NCBI RefSeq assembly: GCF_029227915.1
Contig: NC_079885.1
Location: 18,797,001-18,861,000, forward strand
DNA from: Hydractinia symbiolongicarpus
Taxonomy: Eukaryota > Cnidaria > Hydrozoa > Anthoathecata > Hydractiniidae
DNA: 64,000 bases
Reading direction: 5' to 3'
Made by a program: the position numbers and the translations under genes. Shown here piece by piece: positions 10,961 through 22,233 of the stretch. The notes beneath the pieces were generated by a model. That model saw only the letters and a program-made list of their open reading frames with translations, had not been told where the DNA came from and ran no database searches. Numbering within the stretch: the stretch's first letter is position 1; every line of letters starts with the position of its first letter.

Positions 10961-11364
10961 GCTCAATAGCAGTAATTTCTATTTTAATGACAACCCTAGC
11001 GCGTCTGTGTACAAATGTGTTAATTACTTTACTGGTTCCTCCGTGCAATTTCATGGCTCTGCTGCATCCAGAGGAATTGCTGTATGTTAGCGACAGCTGG
11101 CAAGAATGTAAAAATAACGATGGCTATAAAATTGTTGACAATGATTTATACGAGAAATTTTTCAGGGGCTGACAACGATTCATTGGATATTTGAATGAAA
11201 AACACGAATGCGAGTATTAAATGTTTTTATAGGTAGCATGTCACAAGCCATGTTACGAAACTGACTTTAATTGGGAACAAATTTGTTAATTTTTAGAAAG
11301 GGCATGCCACTGGGTAGTTGTTCCACTTTAGTAGACCTGTTCTGAAATAAGATTAACAACACAT

Positions 11365-11437
11365 CGATCACGATGGGACTCGAACCCACAATCTTCCGAT
11401 TCGAAGTCGGACGCCTTATCCATTAGGCCACGCGATC
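11365..11437 (-). tRNA. trnR-ucg: tRNA-Arg(UCG), majority sequence
   Basis: Reads CGA codons. Read on the minus strand, all four arms fold. The acceptor is GATCGCG / CGTGATC with one G-U at 5:68 and discriminator G73. The D stem is GCCT / AGGC with an 8-nt loop. The anticodon arm is TCCGA-CTTCGAA-TCGGA with anticodon TCG. The T arm is GTGGG-TTCGAGT-CCCAT. The B box (GGTTCGAGTCC) is perfect and the A box (TGGCCTAATGG) is good. There is no intron and no encoded CCA, as in eukaryotic nuclear genes, and it closely resembles vertebrate tRNA-Arg-TCG. The trailer ATGTGTTGTTAATCTT has no T4 run. Changes in other copies are given in standard tRNA numbering against this sequence. Confidence 0.95.
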
Positions 11438-11889
11438 ATATCAACGTGCGCGTTACGCAACAAAATCTGGTTGGCATCAAACAAAGCTCAATAGCAGTAA
11501 TTTCTATGTTAATGACAACCCTAGCGCGTCTGTGTACAAATGTGTTAATTACTTTACTGGTTCCTCCGTGCAATTTCATGGCTCTGCTGCATCCAGAGGA
11601 ATTGCTGTATGTTAGCGACAGCTGGCAAGAATGTAAAAATAACGATGGCTATAAAATTGTTGACAATGATTTATACGAGAAATTTTTCAGGGGCTGACAA
11701 CGATTCATTGGATATTTGAATGAAAAACACGAATGCGAGTATTAAATGTTTTTATAGGTAGCATGTCACAAGCCATGTTACGAAACTGACTTTAATTGGG
11801 AACAAATTTGTTAATTTTTAGAAAGGGCATGCCACTGGGTAGTTGTTCCACTTTAGTAGACCTGTTCTGAAATAAGATTAACAACACAT

Positions 11890-11962
11890 CGATCACGATG
11901 GGACTCGAACCCACAATCTTCCGATTCGAAGTCGGACGCCTTATCCATTAGGCCACGCGATC
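11890..11962 (-). tRNA. trnR-ucg: tRNA-Arg(UCG), majority sequence
   Basis: Identical to the locus at 11365. No T4 terminator nearby. Confidence 0.95.
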
Positions 11963-12415
11963 ATATCAACGTGCGCGTTACGCAACAAAATCTGGTTGGC
12001 ATCAAACAAAGCTCAATAGCAGTAATTTCTATGTTAATGACAACCCTAGCGCGTCTGTGCACAAATGCTTTAATTAATTGACTGGTTCCTCCAGGTAATT
12101 TCAAAGCCATGCCGCAGCCAGAGGAAATGCTGTATATTAGCGATGGCTGGCAAGAATGCACAAACTAACGATGGCTGTAAAATGGTTGACATTGAATTTT
12201 ACGAGGAATATATCAAGGGCTGACAATGATTCATTGTAAATTTGATTAGAGAAACAAGAATGCCAGTGTTAAATGTACTTATTAGTAGCATGTCGCAAGC
12301 CATGTTACGAATTCACTTTTATTGGGAACAGATTTGTCGGTGTTCAGGAATCGCATGCCAATGGGAAGTTTCTCCACTTTAGTAGACTTGTTCTCAACTA
12401 AGATTAACAGCACAT

Positions 12416-12488
12416 CGATCACGATGGGACTCGAACCCACAATCTTCCGATTCGAAGTCGGACGCCTTATCCATTAGGCCACGCGATC
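12416..12488 (-). tRNA. trnR-ucg: tRNA-Arg(UCG), majority sequence
   Basis: Identical to the majority; last tRNA before the duplicated U5 gene. Confidence 0.95.
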
Positions 12489-12825
12489 ATGTCAATGTAC
12501 GCGTTACGCAACAACATCTGGTTGGCATCAAACAAAGTTCAATGCCAGTAATTTCTATGTTAATGGCAACCCTAGCGCGTCTGTGTACAAATGTTTTAAT
12601 TAATTGACTGGTTCCTCCGTGTAATTTCAAAGCTATGCCGCAGCCAGAGGAAATGCTGTATATTAGCGACGGCTGGCAAGAATGCACAAACTAACGATGG
12701 ATGTAAAATGGTTCACGATGCAGCACCTTTTAAGCGTCCTCTACGAACGGACACACTGGCAAGCGGCACACCACAAGCAAAGGTTAAGTCGGCTCGAAGG
12801 CACAACAGGTCGCGCCGACTTACGA

Positions 12826-12947
12826 CAACTCTGGGCTTTCTTCAGTTCACGATCAAATCTTTCGCCTTTTACTAAAGATTTCCGTGGAGAAGGCCAAAAC
12901 GATGAGTATAGAGACAATTTTTCTACTGTCTCCCTTCGGCGGGACGA
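12826..12947 (+). ncRNA. U5: U5 snRNA copy 17, inside the tRNA array
   Basis: Complete gene within the duplicated boundary block, identical to the terminal copy at 10599. About 110 bases of U5-unit upstream sequence remain, including the candidate PSE region, so it could still be transcribed. Confidence 0.88.
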
Positions 12948-13591
12948 TCACTAGTCTAAATGAAAAAACGTGCAGGAGGCCATACGCTTGCCTATCTCTC
13001 ATCTCGCTCACAGAGACTTGGTAAGCACGGTCCACTCAATGGCTTTCCAAATGCGGAGTCGAACTGCAGTAGAAACAAACTAGATGTAACGCAAGCCACT
13101 AGTACGACGTATTGCCTACAGGGACCACACTCTCCGAGACAGCGAACGCAACTTCCTAGTGGTTCACGCGAACGCCCTGAACTAGGTGCTCAATAGCAGT
13201 AATTTCTATTTTAATGACAACCCTAGCGCGTCTGTGTACAAATGTGTTAATTACTTTACTGGTTCCTCCGTGCAATTTCATGGCTCTGCTGCATCCAGAG
13301 GAATTGCTGTATGTTAGCGACAGCTGGCAAGAATGTAAAAATAACGATGGCTATAAAATTGTTGACAATGATTTATACGAGAAATTTTTCAGGGGCTGAC
13401 AACGATTCATTGGATATTTGAATGAAAAACACGAATGCGAGTATTAAATGTTTTTATAGGTAGCATGTCACAAGCCATGTTACGAAACTGACTTTAATTG
13501 GGAACAAATTTGTTAATTTTTAGAAAGGGCATGCCACTGGGTAGTTGTTCCACTTTAGTAGACCTGTTCTGAAATAAGATTAACAACACAT

Positions 13592-13664
13592 CGATCACGA
13601 TGGGACTCGAACCCACAATCTTCCGATTCGAAGTCGGACGCCTTATCCATTAGGCCACGCGATC
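13592..13664 (-). tRNA. trnR-ucg: tRNA-Arg(UCG), majority sequence
   Basis: Duplicate of 11365 in the second 2,227-bp block. Confidence 0.95.
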
Positions 13665-14116
13665 ATATCAACGTGCGCGTTACGCAACAAAATCTGGTTG
13701 GCATCAAACAAAGCTCAATAGCAGTAATTTCTATGTTAATGACAACCCTAGCGCGTCTGTGTACAAATGTGTTAATTACTTTACTGGTTCCTCCGTGCAA
13801 TTTCATGGCTCTGCTGCATCCAGAGGAATTGCTGTATGTTAGCGACAGCTGGCAAGAATGTAAAAATAACGATGGCTATAAAATTGTTGACAATGATTTA
13901 TACGAGAAATTTTTCAGGGGCTGACAACGATTCATTGGATATTTGAATGAAAAACACGAATGCGAGTATTAAATGTTTTTATAGGTAGCATGTCACAAGC
14001 CATGTTACGAAACTGACTTTAATTGGGAACAAATTTGTTAATTTTTAGAAAGGGCATGCCACTGGGTAGTTGTTCCACTTTAGTAGACCTGTTCTGAAAT
14101 AAGATTAACAACACAT

Positions 14117-14189
14117 CGATCACGATGGGACTCGAACCCACAATCTTCCGATTCGAAGTCGGACGCCTTATCCATTAGGCCACGCGATC
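14117..14189 (-). tRNA. trnR-ucg: tRNA-Arg(UCG), majority sequence
   Basis: Duplicate of 11890 in the second 2,227-bp block. Confidence 0.95.
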
Positions 14190-14642
14190 ATATCAACGTG
14201 CGCGTTACGCAACAAAATCTGGTTGGCATCAAACAAAGCTCAATAGCAGTAATTTCTATGTTAATGACAACCCTAGCGCGTCTGTGCACAAATGCTTTAA
14301 TTAATTGACTGGTTCCTCCAGGTAATTTCAAAGCCATGCCGCAGCCAGAGGAAATGCTGTATATTAGCGATGGCTGGCAAGAATGCACAAACTAACGATG
14401 GCTGTAAAATGGTTGACATTGAATTTTACGAGGAATATATCAAGGGCTGACAATGATTCATTGTAAATTTGATTAGAGAAACAAGAATGCCAGTGTTAAA
14501 TGTACTTATTAGTAGCATGTCGCAAGCCATGTTACGAACTCACTTTTATTGGGAACAGATTTGTCAGTGTTCAGGAATCGCATGCCAATGGGAAGTTTCT
14601 CCACTTTAGTAGACTTGTTCTCAACTAAGATTAACAGCACAT

Positions 14643-14715
14643 CGATCACGATGGGACTCGAACCCACAATCTTCCGATTCGAAGTCGGACGCCTTATCCA
14701 TTAGGCCACGCGATC
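14643..14715 (-). tRNA. trnR-ucg: tRNA-Arg(UCG), majority sequence
   Basis: Duplicate of 12416 in the second 2,227-bp block. Confidence 0.95.
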
Positions 14716-15169
14716 ATGTCAATGTACGCGTTACGCAACAACATCTGGTTGGCATCAAACAAAGTTCAATGCCAGTAATTTCTATGTTAATGGCAACCCT
14801 AGCGCGTCTGTGTACAAATGTTTTAATTAATTGACTGGTTCCTCCGTGTAATTTCAAAGCTATGCCGCAGCCAGAGGAAATGCTGTATATTAGCGACGGC
14901 TGGCAAGAATGCACAAACTAACGATGGATGTAAAAAGGTTGACAACGAATTTTACGAGGAATATACCAAGGGCTGACAATGATTCATTGAAAATTTGATT
15001 AGAGAAAGAAGAATGCCAGAGTTAAATGTACCTATTAGTAGCATGTCGCAAGCCATGCTACAAAATTCACTTTTATTGGGAACAGATTTGTCGGTTTTCA
15101 GGAATCGCATGCCACTGGGTAGTTTCTCCACTTTAGTAGACTTGTTCTCAACTAAGATTAACAACACAT

Positions 15170-15242
15170 CGATCACGATGGGACTCGAACCCACAATCTT
15201 CCGATTCGAATTCGGACGCCTAATCCATTAGGCCACGCGATC
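15170..15242 (-). tRNA. trnR-ucg: tRNA-Arg(UCG), C32A
   Basis: C32A in the anticodon loop and A21T in the D loop. All stems pair. Confidence 0.9.
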
Positions 15243-15695
15243 ATATCAACGTGCGCGTTACGCAACAAAATCTGGTTGGCATCAAACAAAGCTCAATAGC
15301 AGTAATTTCTATGTTAATGACAACCCTAGCGCGTCTGTGCACAAATGCTTTAATTAATTGACTGGTTCCTCCAGGTAATTTCAAAGCCATGCCGCAGCCA
15401 GAGGAAATGCTGTATATTAGCGATGGCTGGTAAGAATGCACAAACTAACGATGGCTGTAAAGTGGTTGACAATGAATTTTACGAGGAATATATCAAGGGC
15501 TGACAATGATTCATTGTAAATTTGATTAGAGAAACAAGAATGCCAGTGTTAAATGTACTTATTAGTAGCATGTCGCAAGCCATGTTACGAATTCACTTTT
15601 ATTGGGAACAGATTTGTCAATTTTTAGAAAGCACATGCCACTGGGTAGTTGTTCCACTTTAGTAGACCTGTTCTGAAATAAGTTTAACAACACAT

Positions 15696-15768
15696 CGATC
15701 ACGATGGGACTCGAACCCACAATCTTCCGATTCGAAGTCGGACGCCTAATCCACTAGGCCACGCGATC
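15696..15768 (-). tRNA. trnR-ucg: tRNA-Arg(UCG), D-loop variant
   Basis: A21T and A15G in the D loop; stems and anticodon intact. Confidence 0.9.
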
Positions 15769-16222
15769 ATAACAATGTACGCGTTACGCAACAATATCTG
15801 GTTGGCATCAAACAAAATTCAATGCCAGTAATTTCTATGTTAATGACAACCCTAGCGCGTCTGTGTACAAATGTTTTAATTAATTGACTGGTTCCTCCGT
15901 GTAATTTCAAAGCTATGCCGCAGCCAGAGGAAATGCTGTATATTAGCGACGGCTGGCAAGAATGCACAAACTAACGATGGATGTAAAATGGTTGACAACG
16001 AGTTTTACGAGGAATATACCAAGGGCTGACAATGATTCATTGCAAATTTGATTAGAGAAAGAAGAATGCCAGAGTTAAATGTACCTATTAGTAGCATGTC
16101 GCAAGCCATGCTACGAAATTCACTTTTATTGGGAACAGATTTGTCGGTTTTCAGGAATCGCATGCCACTGGGTAGTTGTTCCACTTTAGTAGACCTGTTC
16201 TGAACTAAGATTAACAACACAT

Positions 16223-16295
16223 CGATCACGATGGGACTCGAACCCACAATCTTCCGATTCGAAGTCGGACGCCTTATCCATTAGGCCACGCGATC
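16223..16295 (-). tRNA. trnR-ucg: tRNA-Arg(UCG), majority sequence
   Basis: No changes. Confidence 0.95.
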
Positions 16296-16748
16296 ATATC
16301 AACGTGCGCGTTACGCAACAAAATCTGGTTGGCATCAAACAAAGCTCAATAGCAGTAATTTCTATGTTAATGACAACCCTAGCGCGTCTGTGCACAAATG
16401 CTTTAATTAATTGACTGGTTCCTCCAGGTAATTTCAAAGCCATGCCGCAGCCAGAGGAAATGCTGTATATTAGCGATGGCTGGCAAGAATGCACAAACTA
16501 ACGATGGCTGTAAAATGGTTGACATTGAATTTTACGAGGAATATATCAAGGGCTGACAATGATTCATTGTAAATTTGATTAGAGAAACAAGAATGCCAGT
16601 GTTAAATGTACTTATTAGTAGCATGTCGCAAGCCATGTTACGAATTCACTTTTATTGGGAACAGATTTGTCGGTTTTCAGGAATCGCATGCCAATGGGAA
16701 GTTTCTCCACTTTAGTAGACTTGTTCTCAACTAAGATTAACAGCACAT
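16296..16748. repeat. Representative spacer of the tRNA unit
   Basis: The stretch between two consensus tRNA genes, typical of all the spacers. It has no A/B boxes, no recognisable snRNA, 5S or SRP RNA, and no long open frame free of stops. AT-rich segments alternate with a GC-richer part (CAGCCAGAGGAAATGC). The only recurrent structure I see is the partly open frame described at 37148. No function is assigned. Confidence 0.8.
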
Positions 16749-16821
16749 CGATCACGATGGGACTCGAACCCACAATCTTCCGATTCGAAGTCGGACGCCT
16801 TATCCATTAGGCCACGCGATC
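16749..16821 (-). tRNA. trnR-ucg: tRNA-Arg(UCG), majority sequence
   Basis: No changes in the gene; the 5' flank has CTGTCAATG instead of ATATCAACG. Confidence 0.95.
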
Positions 16822-17275
16822 CTGTCAATGTACGTGTTACGCAACAATATGTGGTTGGCATGAACCAAAATTCAATGCCAGTAATTTCTATGTTAATGAC
16901 AACCGCAGCGCGTCTGTGTACAAATATGTTAATTAAATGACTGGTACTTCCGTGTAATTTCGTGGCTATGCTGCGGCCAGAGGAATGGCTGTATATTAGC
17001 GATGGCTGGTAAGAATGCACAAACTAACGATGGCTGTAAAGTGGTTGACAATGAATTTTACGAGGAATATATCAAGGGCTGACAATGATTCATTGTAAAT
17101 TTGATTAGAGAAACAAGAATGCCAGTGTTAAATGTACCTATTAGTAGCATGTGGCAGGCCATGTTACGAAATTCACTTTTATTGGGAACAGATTTGTCCA
17201 TTTTTAGAAATCGCATGCCACTGGGTAGTTGTTCCACTTTAGTAGACCTGTTCTGAACTAAGATTAACAACACAT

Positions 17276-17348
17276 CGATCACGATGGGACTCGAACCCAC
17301 AATCTTCCAATTCGAAGTCGGACGCCTTATCCATTAGGCCACGCGATC
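17276..17348 (-). tRNA. trnR-ucg: tRNA-Arg(UCG), C40T
   Basis: C40T turns the 30:40 pair into G-U; otherwise intact. Confidence 0.92.
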
Positions 17349-17742
17349 CTGTCAATGTACGCGTTACGCAACAATATGTGGTTGGCATGAAACAAAATTC
17401 AATGCCAGTAATTTCTATGTTAATGACAACCGCAGCGCGTCTGTGTACAAATATGTTAATTAAATGACTGGTACTTCAGTGTAATTTCGTGGCTATGCTG
17501 CGGCCAGAGGAATGGCTGTATATTAGAGACGGCTGGCAAGAATGCACAAACTAACGATGTCTGTAAAATGGTTGACAATGAATTTTACGAGGAATATATC
17601 AAGGGCTGACAATGATTCATTGTAAATTTGATTAGAGAAACAAGAATGCCAGTGTTAAATGTACCTAATAGTAGCATGTCGCAGGCCATGTTACGAAATT
17701 CACTTTTATTGGGAACAGATTTGTCAATTTTTAGAAAGCGCA

Positions 17743-17849
17743 TTCAGTTCACGATCAAATCTTTCGCCTTTTACTAAAGATTTCCGTGGAGAAGGCCAAA
17801 ACGATGAGTATAGAGACAATTTTTCTACTGTCTCCCTTCGGCGGGACGA
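17743..17849 (+). pseudogene. U5: U5 snRNA pseudogene, 5' truncated
   Basis: Lacks about the first 15 nt and the whole promoter region; tRNA-spacer sequence joins at TTCAGTTC. Loop I, Sm-type site and 3' hairpin remain, with the terminal-unit variants. Without a promoter and 5' stem strand it is presumably inactive. Confidence 0.88.
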
Positions 17850-18038
17850 TCACTAGTCTAAATGAAAAAACGTGCAGGAGGCCATACGCTTGCCTATCTC
17901 TCATCTCGCTCACAGAGACTTGGTAAGCACGGTCCACTCAATGGCTTTCCAAATGCGGAGTCGAACTGCAGTAGAAACAAACTAGATGTAACGCAAGCCA
18001 CTAGTACGACGTATTGCCTACAGGGACCACACTCTCCG
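17743..18038 (+). repeat. U5-unit fragment inside the tRNA array
   Basis: Begins within the U5 gene (TTCAGTTCACGATC) directly after tRNA-spacer sequence TTAGAAAGCGCA, and ends in CACACTCTCCGA where the tRNA spacer resumes at AACAAAATCTGG. It shares the terminal-unit variants and the 150-bp deletion, so it derives from the boundary unit rather than the array interior. Confidence 0.9.
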
Positions 18039-18470
18039 AACAAAATCTGGTTGGCATCAAACAAAGCTCAATAGCAGTAATTTCTATGTTAATGACAACC
18101 CTAGCGCGTCTGTGCACAAATGCTTTAATTAATTGACTGGTTCCTCCAGGTAATTTCAAAGCCATGCCGCAGCCAGAGGAAATGCTGTATATTAGCGATG
18201 GCTGGTAAGAATGCACAAACTAACGATGGCTGTAAAGTGGTTGACAATGAATTTTACGAGGAATATATCAAGGGCTGACAATGATTCATTGTAAATTTGA
18301 TTAGAGAAACAAGAATGCCAGTGTTAAATGTACTTATTAGTAGCATGTCGCAAGCCATGTTACGAATTCACTTTTATTGGGAACAGATTTGTCAATTTTT
18401 AGAAAGCACATGCCACTGGGTAGTTGTTCCACTTTAGTAGACCTGTTCTGAAATAAGTTTAACAACACAT

Positions 18471-18543
18471 CGATCACGATGGGACTCGAACCCACAATCT
18501 TCCGATTCGAAGTCGGACGCCTAATCCACTAGGCCACGCGATC
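18471..18543 (-). tRNA. trnR-ucg: tRNA-Arg(UCG), D-loop variant
   Basis: Duplicate of 15696 (A21T, A15G). Confidence 0.9.
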
Positions 18544-18997
18544 ATAACAATGTACGCGTTACGCAACAATATCTGGTTGGCATCAAACAAAATTCAATGC
18601 CAGTAATTTCTATGTTAATGACAACCCTAGCGCGTCTGTGTACAAATGTTTTAATTAATTGACTGGTTCCTCCGTGTAATTTCAAAGCTATGCCGCAGCC
18701 AGAGGAAATGCTGTATATTAGCGACGGCTGGCAAGAATGCACAAACTAACGATGGATGTAAAATGGTTGACAACGAGTTTTACGAGGAATATACCAAGGG
18801 CTGACAATGATTCATTGCAAATTTGATTAGAGAAAGAAGAATGCCAGAGTTAAATGTACCTATTAGTAGCATGTCGCAAGCCATGCTACGAAATTCACTT
18901 TTATTGGGAACAGATTTGTCGGTTTTCAGGAATCGCATGCCACTGGGTAGTTGTTCCACTTTAGTAGACCTGTTCTGAACTAAGATTAACAACACAT

Positions 18998-19070
18998 CGA
19001 TCACGATGGGACTCGAACCCACAATCTTCCGATTCGAAGTCGGACGCCTTATCCATTAGGCCACGCGATC
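18998..19070 (-). tRNA. trnR-ucg: tRNA-Arg(UCG), majority sequence
   Basis: Duplicate of 16223. Confidence 0.95.
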
Positions 19071-19523
19071 ATATCAACGTGCGCGTTACGCAACAAAATC
19101 TGGTTGGCATCAAACAAAGCTCAATAGCAGTAATTTCTATGTTAATGACAACCCTAGCGCGTCTGTGCACAAATGCTTTAATTAATTGACTGGTTCCTCC
19201 AGGTAATTTCAAAGCCATGCCGCAGCCAGAGGAAATGCTGTATATTAGCGATGGCTGGCAAGAATGCACAAACTAACGATGGCTGTAAAATGGTTGACAT
19301 TGAATTTTACGAGGAATATATCAAGGGCTGACAATGATTCATTGTAAATTTGATTAGAGAAACAAGAATGCCAGTGTTAAATGTACTTATTAGTAGCATG
19401 TCGCAAGCCATGTTACGAATTCACTTTTATTGGGAACAGATTTGTCGGTTTTCAGGAATCGCATGCCAATGGGAAGTTTCTCCACTTTAGTAGACTTGTT
19501 CTCAACTAAGATTAACAGCACAT

Positions 19524-19596
19524 CGATCACGATGGGACTCGAACCCACAATCTTCCGATTCGAAGTCGGACGCCTTATCCATTAGGCCACGCGATC
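19524..19596 (-). tRNA. trnR-ucg: tRNA-Arg(UCG), majority sequence
   Basis: Duplicate of 16749. Confidence 0.95.
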
Positions 19597-20050
19597 CTGT
19601 CAATGTACGTGTTACGCAACAATATGTGGTTGGCATGAACCAAAATTCAATGCCAGTAATTTCTATGTTAATGACAACCGCAGCGCGTCTGTGTACAAAT
19701 ATGTTAATTAAATGACTGGTACTTCCGTGTAATTTCGTGGCTATGCTGCGGCCAGAGGAATGGCTGTATATTAGCGATGGCTGGTAAGAATGCACAAACT
19801 AACGATGGCTGTAAAGTGGTTGACAATGAATTTTACGAGGAATATATCAAGGGCTGACAATGATTCATTGTAAATTTGATTAGAGAAACAAGAATGCCAG
19901 TGTTAAATGTACCTATTAGTAGCATGTGGCAGGCCATGTTACGAAATTCACTTTTATTGGGAACAGATTTGTCCATTTTTAGAAATCGCATGCCACTGGG
20001 TAGTTGTTCCACTTTAGTAGACCTGTTCTGAACTAAGATTAACAACACAT

Positions 20051-20123
20051 CGATCACGATGGGACTCGAACCCACAATCTTCCAATTCGAAGTCGGACGC
20101 CTTATCCATTAGGCCACGCGATC
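20051..20123 (-). tRNA. trnR-ucg: tRNA-Arg(UCG), C40T
   Basis: Duplicate of 17276. Confidence 0.92.
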
Positions 20124-20577
20124 CTGTCAATGTACGCGTTACGCAACAATATGTGGTTGGCATGAAACAAAATTCAATGCCAGTAATTTCTATGTTAATG
20201 ACAACCGCAGCGCGTCTGTGTACAAATATGTTAATTAAATGACTGGTACTTCAGTGTTATTTCGTGGCTATGCTGCGGCCAGAGGAATGGCTGTATATTA
20301 GAGACGGCTGGCAAGAATGCACAAACTAACGATGTCTGTAAAATGGTTGACAATGAATTTTACGAGGAATATATCAAGGGCTGACAATGATTCATGGCAA
20401 ATTTGATTAGAGAAACAAGAATGCGAGTATTAAATGTTTTTATAGGTAGCATGTCACAAGCCATGTTACGAAACTGACTTTAATTGGGAACAAATTTGTT
20501 AATTTTTAGAAAGGGCATGCCACTGGGTAGTTGTTCCACTTTAGTAGACCTGTTCTGAAATAAGATTAACAACACAT

Positions 20578-20650
20578 CGATCACGATGGGACTCGAACCC
20601 ACAATCTTCCGATTCGAATTCGGACGCCTTATCCATTTGGCCACGCGATC
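20578..20650 (-). tRNA. trnR-ucg: tRNA-Arg(UCG), C32A and T13A
   Basis: T13A removes the last D-stem pair (13:22); C32A lies in the anticodon loop. It founds a T13A subfamily between 20.6 and 24.4 kb. Confidence 0.85.
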
Positions 20651-21105
20651 ATATCAACGTACACGCTACGCAACAAAATTTGGTTAGTATAAAACAAAAC
20701 TCATTCGTCAATAATTTCTATGTTAATGACAACCCTAGCGCGTCTGTGCACAAATGCTTCAATTAATTGACTGGTTCCTCCAGGTAATTTCAAAGCCATG
20801 CCGCAGCCAGAGGAAATGCTGTATATTAGCGATGGCTGGTAAGAATGCACAAATTAACGATGGCTGTAAAGTGGTTGACAATGAATTTTACGAGGAATAT
20901 ATCAAGGGCTGACAATGATTCATTGTAAATTTGATTAGAGAAACAAGAATGCCAGTGTTAAATGTACCTATTAGTAGCATGTCGCAGGCCATGTTACGAA
21001 ATTCACTTTTATTGGGAACAGATTTGTCAATTTTTAGAAAGCGCATGCCACTGGGTAGTTGTTCCACTTTAGTAGACTTGTTGTCAACTAAGATTAACAA
21101 CACAT

Positions 21106-21178
21106 CGATCACGATGGGATTCGAACCCACAATCTTCCGATTCGAATTCGGACGCCTTATCCATTTGGCCACGCGATC
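21106..21178 (-). tRNA. trnR-ucg: tRNA-Arg(UCG), C32A, T13A, G59A
   Basis: As at 20578 plus G59A in the T loop, which still fits the B box. Confidence 0.84.
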
Positions 21179-21633
21179 ATATCAACGTACACGTTACGCA
21201 ACAAAATTTGGTTAGTATAAAACAAAACTCATTCGTCAATAATTTCTATGTTAATGACAACCCTAGCGGGTCTGTGCACAAATGCTTCAATTAATTGACT
21301 GGTTCCTTCAGGTAATTTCAAAGCCATGCCGCAGCCAGAGGAAATGCTGTATATTAGCGATGGCTGGTAAGAATGCACAAACTAACGATGGCTGTAAAGT
21401 GGTTGACAATGAATTTTACGAGGAATATATCAAGGGCTGACAATGATTCATTGTAAATTTGATTAGAGAAACAAGAATGCCAGTGTTAAATGTACCTAAT
21501 AGTAGCATGTCGCAGGCCATGTTACGAAATTCACTTTTATTGGGAACAGATTTGTCAATTTTTAGAAAGCGCATGCCACTGGGTAGTTGTTCCACTTTAG
21601 TAGACCTGTTCTGAACTAAGATTAACAACACAT

Positions 21634-21706
21634 CGATCACGATGGGCCTCGAACCCACAATCTTCCGATTCGAAGTCGGACGCCTTATCCATTAGGCCAC
21701 GCGATC
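21634..21706 (-). tRNA. trnR-ucg: tRNA-Arg(UCG), T60G
   Basis: Single change T60G, which weakens the B box (GGTTCGAGGCC). Confidence 0.88.
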
Positions 21707-22160
21707 ATGTCAATGTACGCGTTACGCAACAACATGTGGTTGGCATCAAACAAAATTCAATGCCAGTAATTTCTATGTTAATGACAACCGCAGCGCGTCT
21801 GTGTACAAATGTGTTAATTAAATGATTGGTACTTCCGTGTAATTTCGTGGCTATGCTGCAGCCAGAGGAATTGCTGTATATTAGAGACGGCTGGCAAGAA
21901 TGCACAAACTAACGATGGCTGTAAAATGGTTGACAATGAATTTTACGAGAAATATATCAAGGGCTGACAATGATTCATTGCAAATTTGATTAGAGAAACA
22001 AGAATACCAGAGTTAAATGTACCTATTAGTAGCATGTGGCAGGCCATGTTACGAAATTCACTTTTATTGGGAACAGATTTGTCCATTTTTAGAAATCGCA
22101 TGCCACTGGGTAGTTGTTCCACTTTAGTAGACCTGTTCTGAACTAAGATTAACAACACAT

Positions 22161-22233
22161 CGATCACGATGGGACTCGGACCCACAATCTTCCAATTCGA
22201 AGTCGGACGCCTTATCCATTAGGCCACGCGATC
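22161..22233 (-). tRNA. trnR-ucg: tRNA-Arg(UCG), B-box variant
   Basis: T55C in the near-invariant TTC of the T loop, and C40T. The invariant T55 is normally pseudouridine, so folding of the elbow may suffer. Confidence 0.78.

Larger units (their letters stand above)
10486..12712. repeat. 2,227-bp block, copy 1 (U5/tRNA boundary)
   Basis: Contains the terminal U5 gene, the U5/tRNA junction and three tRNA genes. It is followed immediately by a near-identical copy. Confidence 0.93.
12713..14939. repeat. 2,227-bp block, copy 2
   Basis: Direct tandem duplicate of 10486-12712 with three differences that I see (near 14541, 14569 and 14935). The join puts spacer sequence TAAAATGGT against U5-unit sequence TCACGATGC, sharing one base. 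After copy 2 the normal tRNA spacer resumes with GACAACGAATTTTACG. Confidence 0.92.
15264..17620. repeat. 2,357-bp block, copy 1 (four tRNA genes)
   Basis: Holds the tRNA loci at 15696, 16223, 16749 and 17276. It is repeated 2,775 bases to the right at 18039-20395 with one difference that I see. Confidence 0.9.
18039..20395. repeat. 2,357-bp block, copy 2
   Basis: Repeats 15264-17620. Identity starts exactly at the right end of the U5 fragment and stops at about 20395, where a different tRNA-unit variant begins. Confidence 0.9.

Noticed and set aside
11961-12161. 66-codon minus-strand frame next to most tRNA genes
   Set aside because: A recurrent shadow of the spacer. Its conservation equals that of the surrounding non-coding sequence.
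16727-17020. 97-codon frame containing MDKASDFESED
   Set aside because: That motif is the translation of tRNA-Arg(UCG), not a protein domain.
17743-18038. Retrotransposed U5 pseudogene
   Set aside because: The fragment includes non-transcribed U5 spacer downstream of the gene, so it moved as DNA and not through RNA.
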